This document shows, piece by piece, positions 1 through 7,799 of a stretch of DNA of 64,000 bases. Made by a program: the position numbers and the translations under genes. The DNA is taken from positions 124,001 through 188,000 of the forward strand of contig NZ_JARQWR010000008.1 of the NCBI RefSeq assembly GCF_030766725.1, written 5' to 3'. Source of the DNA: Flavobacterium aerium. Lineage in GTDB: Bacteria; Bacteroidota; Bacteroidia; Flavobacteriales; Flavobacteriaceae. The notes beneath the pieces are model-generated. The model saw only the letters and a program-made list of their open reading frames with translations, searched no databases and was not told the origin of the DNA. Within the stretch, counting starts at the first letter, position 1. Each line of letters begins with the position of its first letter.

Positions 1-2
1 AT

Positions 3-242
3 CTTGATAAAGTATGGTATTTGCTTTTTCCATATTATAGAATTGCAAATTTAAAATATGAGGAAACCGATGTAATGTTCCGAAACTATGACTTTTATGC
101 TTACTTGAATTTTGGGTACCAGGTATTCAATTCCTTTAGAATTCAACAAATTCCGGAACAATTCAGAAAAAATAATGATGAAATCCCGATCAAGGATAAA
201 AAATGGTTAGAGGATCTTAAGAAAGAACTTCATTGGGATTGA
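3..242 (+). CDS. 3' end of an unrecognised gene, cut by the window edge
   Basis: An open frame runs from the first bases to a TGA at 240-242 and gives about 79 residues. The first in-frame start-like codon inside the window is a TTG at 21, so the gene probably begins to the left. The visible part is rich in aromatic and charged residues (FPYYRIANL; a KKWLEDLKKEL helix near the end). There is no signal peptide, membrane segment or cysteine cluster in it. The stop lies one base before the ATG of the ATP-grasp gene, so the two are almost certainly co-transcribed and probably translationally coupled. I do not recognise the family. By position it is a candidate accessory component of the graspetide cluster, but no function can be assigned. 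Confidence 0.55.
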   Translation, partial: LDKVWYLLFPYYRIANLKYEETDVMFRNYDFYAYLNFGYQVFNSFRIQQIPEQFRKNNDEIPIKDKKWLEDLKKELHWD

Positions 243-243
243 T

Positions 244-1266
244 ATGATATTAATAATTTCAAGTATGGATGATCTATCAACAAATGATGTAATAGATTGG
301 TTAAGGTATTATAATGAGGAGTATTTAAGGATTTCGGAATTTGATGAAATTTTATATGATAGAGTAATTATAACAAATAAAAGATTTGAAGTAATATTAA
401 AAATAAATGATGTAGTATATCAGTTATCAAATTTCAAGGGGTTTTGGTATAGGCGAAGTCATTTTAAGTTATTTTTTAAAGGCTTAGAAATAAAGTCAAA
501 ATTGGATAAGGAGCTAAATAGACATTTATTTACGGAAGCTCATGAAATCCATAAATTAGTCAAAACGTATATTGAGATAAGGTCAATAAATAAGCAAGAT
601 GATATTTATTTAAATAAGCTTGATGTGTTAAGAGCTGCCTCTGAATTAGGTATAAAAATTCCGAATTCAATTGTGACCAATAATAAAAAAGATTTGATGG
701 TTTTTTATAATGAAAACAAACAACTAATAACGAAAAATTTTTCACAAGGTATTTTTGTAAAATATAGAGGGATGAATTTAGGGAGCAGTACAAAATTTGT
801 AGATAGCAAAGTGATTGAAGATTTACCAGATTTATTCCATTATAGCTTGTTCCAAGAAATGATAAATAAGTTGTTTGAAGTAAGAGTTTTTTTTATAAAC
901 AATCAATATTATGCATCTGCAATTTTTTCGCAGAATAGCGAAAAAACAAAACTTGATTTTAGAAATTATGATAGAAATAAACCTAATAGAACACCACCAT
1001 TTAAGTTGCCAAAAAATACCTTAGAAAAATTAAAATTATTAATGAAGGAAATTAATATTAATTCAGGGTCAATTGATTTGATTGTTTCAACTTCTGAGGA
1101 ATTTATTTTTTTAGAAGTTAATCCAATTGGTCAATTTTCACAAGTATCATTGCCTTGTAATTACTATTTAGAAAAAGAAATAGCAAAGCAATTAATAAAT
1201 AATAAAAATGGATTTAACAAAGTACAAAAATCTTCCACCTATAATAAAAGTAGCAACGTTTTATAA
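244..1266 (+). CDS. gwsG: ATP-grasp peptide maturase of a graspetide (grasp-with-spasm) system
   Basis: This 340-residue protein resembles the microviridin-type ATP-grasp ligases that join side chains of a precursor peptide by omega-ester or omega-amide bonds. Visible family marks are the hinge segment NKLDVLRAASELGIKIP (124-140), the nucleotide-binding stretch SLFQEMINKLFEVRVFFINN (201-220), the NRTPPFKLP element (248-256), and the metal/ATP-binding end with SIDLI (277-281) and FLEVNP (289-294). D279, E291 and N293 fall in the positions of the usual magnesium ligands. It starts one base after the upstream stop and is followed by a SPASM-domain gene, the arrangement that defines the grasp-with-spasm class in Bacteroidota. 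The precursor peptide gene is not visible and is probably left of the window. Base composition is lower in G+C than the housekeeping genes further right. Confidence 0.85.
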   Translation: MILIISSMDDLSTNDVIDWLRYYNEEYLRISEFDEILYDRVIITNKRFEVILKINDVVYQLSNFKGFWYRRSHFKLFFKGLEIKSKLDKELNRHLFTEAHEIHKLVKTYIEIRSINKQDDIYLNKLDVLRAASELGIKIPNSIVTNNKKDLMVFYNENKQLITKNFSQGIFVKYRGMNLGSSTKFVDSKVIEDLPDLFHYSLFQEMINKLFEVRVFFINNQYYASAIFSQNSEKTKLDFRNYDRNKPNRTPPFKLPKNTLEKLKLLMKEININSGSIDLIVSTSEEFIFLEVNPIGQFSQVSLPCNYYLEKEIAKQLINNKNGFNKVQKSSTYNKSSNVL

Positions 1267-1366
1267 TCCGAACAATAGTAAAAGAACTAGCTTATATGTG
1301 AAATCTAAAGAATATCAAACAGACTTATATCCTAAAAGAATATTTTATAAACCTATCATACTTTAA
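1208..1366 (+). CDS. hidden 52-residue basic peptide ORF between gwsG and gwsS
   Basis: An ATG at 1208 opens a 52-codon frame that overlaps the last 59 bases of the ATP-grasp gene in another frame and stops at 1364-1366, five bases before the SPASM gene. The product starts MDLTKYKNLPPIIKVATFYN and is rich in Lys and Tyr, with few acidic residues and no cysteine. The frame spans exactly the otherwise empty 105-base gap between two tightly packed genes and closes that gap in the operon, which argues for real translation. It lacks the Thr/Ser plus Asp/Glu core expected of a graspetide precursor, so a precursor role is not obvious. It may instead be a small helper, a leader or a chance ORF. Function unknown. 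Confidence 0.4.
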   Translation: MDLTKYKNLPPIIKVATFYNPNNSKRTSLYVKSKEYQTDLYPKRIFYKPIIL

Positions 1367-1371
1367 AAGTA

Positions 1372-2427
1372 ATGATTCTGAAATGGAATGCAGAAACGCC
1401 AGCCGTCAAAGGCTTTGTAAGAAGTTGTGTATATGATTTAACAAGACAAACCTATGACTTTATCCCAAATGAAATTTATAATATTATTTCATTTGAGAAT
1501 AGGAACGTTGATCAATTGTTTTTTCAAAAAGATGAGGTAAATAAATCATGGTTAAAAGTATTATTAGATAAAGAATATTGTTTCCATATTCCAAGCGTGT
1601 TTGAGGATTGTTTTCCAGATATAAAGTTTAATTGGATTAGTCCATCTATAATTACAAACACTATTATTGATATTAATAGTGTTAATCACGAATTAGAATT
1701 TAAATTGTTGGAATCATTGAATTGTAAATATTTAGTCATTAGGTTCCTAGATCCTTTTAATTTAACTGAGATTGTGAAATTTCTTCATGAAAAAGTTAAT
1801 GATTTAACTTTTAAGTCAATTGATGTTGTAATTGAAAAAAATGTAAATATTCCAAAGAAAAATTATGACATAGTTGAGAGGCAAATTTTTAAAGAAATAA
1901 GTCAAGTAACAAGTGTGAGTTTTTTTGGAAGTAAATATAGGCAAGGCAAAATAGAAAAGTTTATGCCTAGTTTTATTGTTGATATTCGTGTTTTTTCTGA
2001 AGCACAGGAGAATAATGTTTATTTTAATAGGAAATTGTATATTACAAGTGAAGGAGATGTTAAAAATGCAATAGAGGTAGAGGATAATTATGATAAGATA
2101 AATAAATTCACAACGAAAGATGATGTGTTAAAAATTATAAATGGAAATGATTTTAGTGATATTTGGAGGATTTCAAAAGATAAAATAGATGTCTGTAAGG
2201 ATTGTGAATTTAGATATATGTGTGTTGATAATAGGTTTCCAATGAGAAGAAATAATGATAGTTTTTATTATTTGAATGAATGTTCATATAATCCATATAT
2301 TGCAAAGTGGTCATTTGAAGATGATTATATGAGTTTAAGTGAATTATCGATTGGGAGTACTCAAAGTATATTTGAAATAAATATTCATTTAATCAATACG
2401 ATTAATGAAATTTTATGGAAAGAATAA
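1372..2427 (+). CDS. gwsS: SPASM-domain peptide maturase partner, grasp-with-spasm system
   Basis: This 351-residue protein has the opening typical of the grasp-with-spasm partner (PAVKGFVRSCVYDLTRQTYD, residues 10-29). Near the C-terminus is a SPASM-like cysteine cluster: C275, C278, C284 and C304 (CKDCEFRYMC, then NEC). In radical-SAM maturases such clusters bind auxiliary iron-sulphur clusters. I see no CxxxCxxC radical-SAM motif anywhere in the protein, so it is unlikely to be a canonical radical-SAM enzyme. It may deliver the precursor, bind a cluster, or act as an ester-forming partner. It is the last gene of the cluster and is followed by a strong 12-bp inverted repeat. The ATG at 1372 is preferred because it gives the family-like N-terminus. 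Confidence 0.8.
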   Translation: MILKWNAETPAVKGFVRSCVYDLTRQTYDFIPNEIYNIISFENRNVDQLFFQKDEVNKSWLKVLLDKEYCFHIPSVFEDCFPDIKFNWISPSIITNTIIDINSVNHELEFKLLESLNCKYLVIRFLDPFNLTEIVKFLHEKVNDLTFKSIDVVIEKNVNIPKKNYDIVERQIFKEISQVTSVSFFGSKYRQGKIEKFMPSFIVDIRVFSEAQENNVYFNRKLYITSEGDVKNAIEVEDNYDKINKFTTKDDVLKIINGNDFSDIWRISKDKIDVCKDCEFRYMCVDNRFPMRRNNDSFYYLNECSYNPYIAKWSFEDDYMSLSELSIGSTQSIFEINIHLINTINEILWKE

Positions 2428-2463
2428 TTGATTATTCTATCTACGCTATAAGAAATTTAAAAA

Positions 2464-2497
2464 TACTAAAAAAGATGCCCTATTTTCTTTTTTAGTA
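2464..2497 (+). terminator. terminator-like inverted repeat after the graspetide cluster
   Basis: A perfect 12-bp inverted repeat (TACTAAAAAAGA / TCTTTTTTAGTA) with a 10-base loop lies 37 bases after the SPASM gene stop. The right arm carries a six-T run. A second, 9-bp inverted repeat follows at 2505-2535. Together they probably end transcription of the cluster. Confidence 0.55.
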
Positions 2498-2553
2498 ATA
2501 TGATTTCTTTGATCAATAATTTAGAAATCAAAGAAGTTATAGATGACTAAACA

Positions 2554-2581
2554 AAAAGCCTTTCATTTCTGAAAGGCTTTT
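2554..2581. terminator. hairpin terminator beside a tRNA 3'-end remnant
   Basis: An 11-bp stem (2554-2564 with 2571-2581) and a 6-base loop is flanked by A and T runs, so it could work in both directions. The same layout (hairpin, a few bases, then TTGTAGCGGGAA) occurs at 4807-4850 next to the intact tRNA-fMet gene. Confidence 0.7.
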
Positions 2582-2584
2582 ACT

Positions 2585-2596
2585 TTGTAGCGGGAA
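2585..2596 (-). repeat. 12-bp copy of the initiator tRNA 3' end (possible att scar)
   Basis: The bases TTGTAGCGGGAA at 2585-2596 are identical to 4839-4850, which contain the last nine bases of tRNA-fMet (minus strand) and three flanking bases. Both copies sit the same short distance to the right of a hairpin terminator. The rest of the tRNA is absent here. This looks like the remnant of a tRNA 3' end, such as an attachment-site duplication or a truncated tRNA copy, at the junction between the A+T-rich graspetide cluster and the regular chromosome. No integrase is visible in the window. Confidence 0.5.
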
Positions 2597-2686
2597 GCAT
2601 TCAAATATCTAACCAATTTATGAATGATTTTAATAAAGTTATCGCAAGAATTTGACGTATTCTTTTAGATTGAATTATAAGTTTTA

Positions 2687-3226
2687 TTAAAATCTATATC
2701 CAGCACTTAGGCCAAATTTTGCAACAATAGTATGATCTGTTTTATCTGCATTGAATAATATACCGCCATAACCAAGATTTGCTTCAAAAAGAAATCCGCT
2801 TTTACTGACCCATTTCCAGCCTCCGCCGGCACCGAGAGCAAAATTAATAACGTCGGGATTCTCGGTATATATTGAATGATCTTCTGAAGTGTATATTTTT
2901 TTACCATCTGTAGAAGCTAGCATTCCAAATCCTTCAACAAACCAGCCTGATGCATATTTTTTACCAAAATATCTTCTGTAATACGGAGATATTGAATAAT
3001 TTAAATCTTTTTCATTTTTTGTATTATCAAATACATAATAAAAAGAAAGCCCTAATGATGAATTATGATTTAAATGTCTTTCGTAACTAACCTGAAAAGA
3101 TTGCAATAAAGGTGCAAGTGCATTTAATTTAATTTCATTATTTTTCTGATAAGGATCAGTTTCATTTTGTGCTTTAGCAGAATAAAAGACAAACAAAACA
3201 ATAAGCAGTAAAAAGTTTTTTTTCAT
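2687..3226 (-). CDS. small outer-membrane beta-barrel protein (porin-like)
   Basis: This 179-residue protein has a clear signal peptide (MKKNFLLLIVLFVFYSAKAQ). The rest shows alternating hydrophobic and polar stretches ending in GLSAGYRF, the C-terminal aromatic signature of an outer-membrane barrel. The length suits an eight-strand barrel of the kind seen in DUF3575-like Bacteroidota proteins. It lies 88 bases downstream of a membrane-bound AraC-type regulator on the same strand, so the two may form a unit. The ligand is unknown. Confidence 0.7.
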   Translation of the reverse strand: MKKNFLLLIVLFVFYSAKAQNETDPYQKNNEIKLNALAPLLQSFQVSYERHLNHNSSLGLSFYYVFDNTKNEKDLNYSISPYYRRYFGKKYASGWFVEGFGMLASTDGKKIYTSEDHSIYTENPDVINFALGAGGGWKWVSKSGFLFEANLGYGGILFNADKTDHTIVAKFGLSAGYRF

Positions 3227-3314
3227 AAAAATTAATTTGAATTATTTAAGGCCAAAATTCATATAAGAAAAAATAGAAAAGGTCTCAAAAGCTTAAAAAT
3301 GGATAAATTAATAC

Positions 3315-4451
3315 TTATTTACTGGTGTTTTTATACTCATTAGGTGTCTGGCCTGTATGTTTTTTAAAGGCTTTGTGAAATGTTGCTTTTGAAGTAAAGC
3401 CAGATTCCAGACCCATTGCTAGCAAATTATAGTTCTCATATTCAGAATTGGAGATCATTTCTTTTACAGCTTCAACCCGATATTGATTAATGTAGTTGGC
3501 AAAGTTGTCTTCTGTTATTGTGTTTACAATTAGTGAAACATATCCCGCACTTATACCCAGTTTTTCAGCAACTTTTTCTCTGTTTAACGTACTGTCAGTA
3601 TAAATGTGCTGTTCTTTAAAAAGAAGTTCCAATTTTTGGAAATAAGGATTATCTACTGTGATAGATTCTCTATATTCTACGACCCTTATATCTTCTAACA
3701 TTTGAGTATTACCATATGAAAGAGTTAAATCCTGGTTTAGAAAATTATAAACTGCCTCTTTGTTTTTGGCAAGTTTATATTTGTATATACCCATATAAGA
3801 TGTCCAGTGAATTATGAATGTTGCAGCTAAAGCCAAAATGCTCATAGTGGCAGAAAGGTCAAATTGAATAAATAAGCTGGCTAGGTAGATAATAAGAAAA
3901 GCAAATATCGATGAAGAAATGATTGTTAGTAAGGTAATGATCCATTTTTTTTCCTGTGGATCTTTTAAATGTCTTATCAAAAAATAAGAATAACAAAGAA
4001 GAAATGGAATAAATGTAACTGCTAGGATAAGATGAATTAGACCAAGTATTTTGAATATATAGATGCTTGACTCAGGAATAGTATAAATTCCTGCAACATG
4101 ATCAAGATCACGGGCAATATTAAGGATGGCAGAAAAAGCAAATGGAGTGAAATACAAATAGAATTTTTGCTCACTTTTTGCAATTTTATCAATCCGGTTT
4201 ATAATAAATAGGAATAGAAATGGGGGTAATAGAAATATCCACTCGATGTTATCAATAAAGCGTAGAAAAGGATGGGCGGTAAACACATCTTCAATCTCAA
4301 AAACATGATTTAGTAAAATAATTGAAATTGTAAATAGTAAATAGGCCAGATATTTATTTGAATTACTATTGAATATAGAAGACTTTAAAATAATTAAGGC
4401 TAAGACGATTCCTTGAAAAATCGCAATATTTAAAAGTGTTGTATAAATCAA
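3315..4451 (-). CDS. AraC-family transcription factor with seven-helix membrane domain
   Basis: The 378-residue protein has about seven hydrophobic helices in its first 230 residues and then a cytoplasmic C-terminal AraC/XylS DNA-binding domain. The two helix-turn-helices are visible as EKLGISAGYVSLIVN and GFTSKATFHKAFKKHTGQTP (roughly residues 295-375), ending in the family-typical PNEYKN. Membrane-anchored AraC proteins of this form are common in Flavobacteriia and are thought to sense signals at the inner membrane. The adjacent outer-membrane barrel gene on the same strand is a plausible target. The signal is unknown. Confidence 0.8.
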   Translation of the reverse strand: MIYTTLLNIAIFQGIVLALIILKSSIFNSNSNKYLAYLLFTISIILLNHVFEIEDVFTAHPFLRFIDNIEWIFLLPPFLFLFIINRIDKIAKSEQKFYLYFTPFAFSAILNIARDLDHVAGIYTIPESSIYIFKILGLIHLILAVTFIPFLLCYSYFLIRHLKDPQEKKWIITLLTIISSSIFAFLIIYLASLFIQFDLSATMSILALAATFIIHWTSYMGIYKYKLAKNKEAVYNFLNQDLTLSYGNTQMLEDIRVVEYRESITVDNPYFQKLELLFKEQHIYTDSTLNREKVAEKLGISAGYVSLIVNTITEDNFANYINQYRVEAVKEMISNSEYENYNLLAMGLESGFTSKATFHKAFKKHTGQTPNEYKNTSK

Positions 4452-4804
4452 TTTTTTTTTAAGATAAAAGTTATTTTTAGGATTTGTTTTTGAATATTAT
4501 AGTATTTAGTTACCTCTTCAAAATATAGCTAATTTCACACGAAATAGCAAAGCGAATTTATAGTAATGTAAATGATTTTCTTAACGGATTAAGAAATGAT
4601 TAACTAAAGTTATTTATTAATTGTATAAAAAAACTTAAACAATTTTTTAAGATTCTGATTTGTAAATCCTGTTGCAAAAAAATGGTTTTCCAGCTGTTGG
4701 ATATTACTATATAAGTTTAGATTTATTCAGTTTTAATGATTTGAGACTTTAGATACTTTTCTAACTATTTTAATAATTAATATATCTTCAAATGTAATAA
4801 AAGC
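4452..4804. other. intergenic region without recognisable genes
   Basis: This 353-base A+T-rich stretch separates the AraC gene from the tRNA-fMet terminator. I see no ORF with coding character, no structured RNA and no complete promoter. Together with the tRNA remnant at 2585-2596 it may be decayed sequence, but nothing proves this. Confidence 0.4.
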
Positions 4805-4806
4805 AA

Positions 4807-4834
4807 AAAAGCTTCAGATTTCTCTGAAGCTTTT
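4807..4834 (-). terminator. terminator downstream of tRNA-fMet
   Basis: A 12-bp stem (4807-4818 with 4823-4834) and a TTTC loop lies just beyond the 3' end of the minus-strand tRNA. The left arm is preceded by further A residues, which read as a U run on the minus-strand transcript. Confidence 0.75.
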
Positions 4835-4841
4835 ATCGTTG

Positions 4842-4914
<73 letters not shown>

Positions 4915-4926
4915 ATGTTTCGGGTG

Positions 4927-4956
4927 CAAATATACGACGGATATCTGAAATTACAA
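4927..4956 (-). promoter_or_regulatory. Bacteroidota-type promoter of tRNA-fMet
   Basis: Reading the minus strand, TTG (4954-4956), a 19-base spacer, and TATATTTG (4927-4934) match the Bacteroidota -33/-7 promoter pattern (TTG...TAnnTTTG). The -7 element ends 12 bases before the tRNA 5' end. Confidence 0.7.
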
Positions 4957-5004
4957 GCATAAAAGAGAAAAAATGTTTTATTTCTTCTATTCGACTGATA
5001 TAAC

Positions 5005-5012
5005 TACCTTTG
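5005..5012 (+). promoter_or_regulatory. -7 promoter element of era
   Basis: TACCTTTG matches TAnnTTTG and lies 20 bases before the era start codon, predicting a leader of about 15 bases. No clear TTG -33 element is seen. Confidence 0.55.
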
Positions 5013-5032
5013 TACAATAAATAAATTTTAAA

Positions 5033-5914
5033 ATGTCACATAAAGCAGGTTTTGTTAATATTATAGGTAATCCCAATGTTGGGAAATCAACCCTCATGAA
5101 CGCGTTTGTTGGAGAACGTTTGTCGATTATTACGTCTAAGGCGCAAACGACACGCCACCGTATTCTTGGGATTGTAAATGGTGAAGACTTTCAGGTAATT
5201 CTATCTGATACTCCTGGGATCATCAAACCCGCCTATGAATTACAATCATCAATGATGGACTTTGTGAAGTCTGCCTTTGAGGATGCTGATATTTTAATTT
5301 ACATGGTGGAGATTGGAGAGCAACATTTAAAAGATGAAGCTTTCTTTAATAAAATCATCCATGCTAAAATTCCAGTATTATTATTACTGAATAAAATTGA
5401 TACGTCAAACCAACAACAGCTAGAGGAACAAGTAGCTTTCTGGACTGAGAAAGTACCGAATGCTGAAATTTTCCCCATATCTGCATTAGAGAACTTTAAT
5501 GTAACGGAAGTTTTTGGACGTATTTTAGATCTTTTACCAGTTTCACCACCATATTACCCTAAAGACGCTTTAACAGATAAGCCAGAACGATTTTTCGTAA
5601 ACGAAACAATTCGCGAGAAAATCTTATTGAACTACAGTAAAGAAATCCCATATGCGGTAGAGATTGAAACAGAAGAATTTATTGAAGATGATGATATTAT
5701 TCGTATTCGTTCACTAATCATGGTGGAACGTGATACACAAAAAGGAATCATCATTGGACACAAAGGAGCTGCCTTGAAGAAAGTAGGAGTAGAAGCAAGA
5801 GCCGATTTGGAAAAATTCTTTGGAAAACAAATACACATCGAATTGTATGTAAAAGTGAATAAAAATTGGCGTAGTAATGCTTACCAATTAAAACGATTTG
5901 GATACAATCAATAA
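5033..5914 (+). CDS. era: GTPase Era, 16S rRNA-binding ribosome maturation factor
   Basis: Era is a membrane-associated GTPase that binds the 3' end of 16S rRNA and assists small-subunit assembly. The 293-residue length fits the family. The G1 loop is GNPNVGKST (12-20), G3 is DTPG (59-62) and G4 is NKID (120-123). The C-terminal KH domain carries GHKG (242-245) and ends KVNKNWR...RFGYNQ as usual. It is a single transcription unit, with a TACCTTTG promoter element upstream and a strong hairpin terminator at 5926-5959. Confidence 0.97.
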   Translation: MSHKAGFVNIIGNPNVGKSTLMNAFVGERLSIITSKAQTTRHRILGIVNGEDFQVILSDTPGIIKPAYELQSSMMDFVKSAFEDADILIYMVEIGEQHLKDEAFFNKIIHAKIPVLLLLNKIDTSNQQQLEEQVAFWTEKVPNAEIFPISALENFNVTEVFGRILDLLPVSPPYYPKDALTDKPERFFVNETIREKILLNYSKEIPYAVEIETEEFIEDDDIIRIRSLIMVERDTQKGIIIGHKGAALKKVGVEARADLEKFFGKQIHIELYVKVNKNWRSNAYQLKRFGYNQ

Positions 5915-5925
5915 ATAAATAAATG

Positions 5926-5959
5926 AAAAACGCGATTTGATAACAAATCGCGTTTTTTT
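5926..5959 (+). terminator. era terminator
   Basis: A 14-bp stem (5926-5939 with 5944-5957), an ATAA loop and a run of T form a strong intrinsic terminator directly after era. Confidence 0.85.
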
Positions 5960-6063
5960 ATGCCTTTACTTTTTTGCAGTTTTTACTTACTTTTTCGATT
6001 TGCGAAACTCTAGGTTTCGGTTCCTTTTTATGTATATTTATCTGGTAATTAAATCCCCGAATT

Positions 6064-7122
6064 ATGCCAAATCTATATGCTAAACTTTCTAGCTATAATT
6101 TCCTGTCTAGAAGTTATTCCCTCAAGTTTCTCTTTGTTGCTTTTGTTGGAATCCATTTACCTCTCATTGGTCTTATTGCTTTGTTAGTTTTTAATAAAGA
6201 GTATTTTACGCCACTGTATTCCATTCTTGTCGCTTTGTTGTTTACCTTAATCGCTGCATTTTGTACACTCTTTGTATTGCACAAATTATTAGAACCCTTA
6301 CGTCAGGCCAAAGGAGCGTTGAACAATTATTTAACAAAAGAAGAACTACCCAATTTACCCACTCATTTTCAAGATGAGGTAGGATTATTATTGAAAGATT
6401 TACAAAGTACCTTAACACAACTACATCAATTATCGGAAGATCGACAAGATTTGATTTATTTGTTATCGCACGATTTGCGTTCACCTTTAATTCAGGTTAT
6501 TAATTTTTGTGAGCTAATACGAGAAGAAACTAATCTGGAATTGATTGCAGAGTGGAGTGTAAGCTTAGAAGAAGAAATGGAAACACAGCTCAATTTCATT
6601 AAGAATATGATGATTTTATTGCGTAAAAATGATGGAGAAACAAAAGAATTAGTCCGTAGGAATGTGTCAATTTCCGAAATGATGGAGGAAGTTTTGGGAA
6701 GTCTTAAAATGTCAATTCATTCCAAGAAGATTATTATACATAAGAAAGTAGAGTCGGGAATGACGGTTAAAGTAAATCCAGATTTATTCAAGCATGCCTT
6801 GCTTAATATTTTGGTGAATGCAATAAAATTCTCCTACCAAAATGGGGCAATCGATATATCCTGTTCCCGAGAAAAGGATGGAGCAATCGATATTAAAATT
6901 AAGGATTACGGAATTGGTTTTGATAAACCAGCACAAGAAGATATATTTAATAAGTTCACGGTACAACTCCAAAAAGGAACCTTAGGAGAAAGCTCTAATG
7001 GTTTAGGATTGTATCTGACAAAGAATATCATTACAAAACATAAAGGAACCATTACAGCCTTTTCCGAAGGAACGAATAAAGGAGCTGTTTTTAAAATTGT
7101 AGTACCAATAATAGAGGAATAA
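6064..7122 (+). CDS. orphan sensor histidine kinase
   Basis: A 352-residue membrane histidine kinase. Two transmembrane helices (about 23-43 and 50-72) are joined by a very short loop, so there is no large periplasmic sensor. A HAMP-like linker follows. The H-box is LLSHDLRSPL with H136 as the phospho-acceptor, the N-box is NILVNAIKFS, and the G-boxes are KDYGIGF and SSNGLGLYLTKNI. No response regulator is adjacent, so its partner lies elsewhere. The minimal sensor region suggests detection of a membrane or cytoplasmic signal. The closely following gene is on the opposite strand. Confidence 0.88.
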   Translation: MPNLYAKLSSYNFLSRSYSLKFLFVAFVGIHLPLIGLIALLVFNKEYFTPLYSILVALLFTLIAAFCTLFVLHKLLEPLRQAKGALNNYLTKEELPNLPTHFQDEVGLLLKDLQSTLTQLHQLSEDRQDLIYLLSHDLRSPLIQVINFCELIREETNLELIAEWSVSLEEEMETQLNFIKNMMILLRKNDGETKELVRRNVSISEMMEEVLGSLKMSIHSKKIIIHKKVESGMTVKVNPDLFKHALLNILVNAIKFSYQNGAIDISCSREKDGAIDIKIKDYGIGFDKPAQEDIFNKFTVQLQKGTLGESSNGLGLYLTKNIITKHKGTITAFSEGTNKGAVFKIVVPIIEE

Positions 7123-7134
7123 TCTCAGGAAGCA

Positions 7135-7626
7135 TTAAATAATCTTGTTCATGAGATCAAGTAATTCCTGTGCTTGTGTACTTGCTTTTTTACGTTTCAA
7201 ACGAGCAATAAAATAAAGCAGGAGCCATACAATAATGACAACACCCATGACTAGAAAATCGAAACTGGACGTTTGATGATTGATCCATTTAGAATACACA
7301 ATTACGGCAAACACAATAAAAATAATAGCAAGAATACAATGTAATCCTACAAAAAGTACCCATAATACAGGGTCAGGACTATATAATACCTTGACTAGAG
7401 TTTTACTGTCTTCGCGTTTTTCAAGTTCGAGCCGTAGATTAGGAGACCAATATTCGCGATCCAGTAAACCAACGCTAAGCCAGATATATTGGTCGCTGTT
7501 TTTGATTCTTAATTTTGGTTCAGTTGTAGATTTTAAAGCCTCACTTGATGATTTAATTTCATCGATAGATTTTGAGCTGATTTTGTCAAAACGGGGGCGT
7601 AATCGAAGTTTGTTTTCTAAATTCAT
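7135..7626 (-). CDS. hypothetical two-helix membrane protein
   Basis: A 163-residue protein with a basic N-terminal cytoplasmic-looking part, then two hydrophobic helices (roughly 85-110 and 121-143), and a Lys/Arg-rich tail ending in a short helix. It converges with the histidine kinase gene (12-base gap) and its upstream side faces der. I do not recognise a named domain. Confidence 0.65.
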   Translation of the reverse strand: MNLENKLRLRPRFDKISSKSIDEIKSSSEALKSTTEPKLRIKNSDQYIWLSVGLLDREYWSPNLRLELEKREDSKTLVKVLYSPDPVLWVLFVGLHCILAIIFIVFAVIVYSKWINHQTSSFDFLVMGVVIIVWLLLYFIARLKRKKASTQAQELLDLMNKII

Positions 7627-7771
7627 AGCGAAACATTTATATAATTAAAGATACTATATATTTTTGTGAATTTTAATAAATAAATGTTAAATGCTAGTTT
7701 TCAATTGAGTAGCATTTAAGGCTTATAAATCAATGTCTTAAAAAAAAATAAAAAATGTGCTAATGAAACAC

Positions 7772-7779
7772 TACCTTTG
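7772..7779 (+). promoter_or_regulatory. -7 promoter element of der
   Basis: TACCTTTG, identical to the element of era, lies 20 bases before the der ATG. The two GTPase genes therefore have the same -7 box at the same distance. Confidence 0.55.
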
Positions 7780-7799
7780 CAAAATATTTAAAAATACAC

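Noticed and set aside
1372..2427. Calling the SPASM protein a radical-SAM enzyme
   Set aside because: No CxxxCxxC motif occurs anywhere in the 351 residues; only the C-terminal SPASM-like cysteines are present.
2585..2660. A second tRNA gene near 2590
   Set aside because: Only the last nine bases of a tRNA (plus three flanking) are present; no anticodon arm, D arm or T arm can be found after them, so it is at most a remnant.
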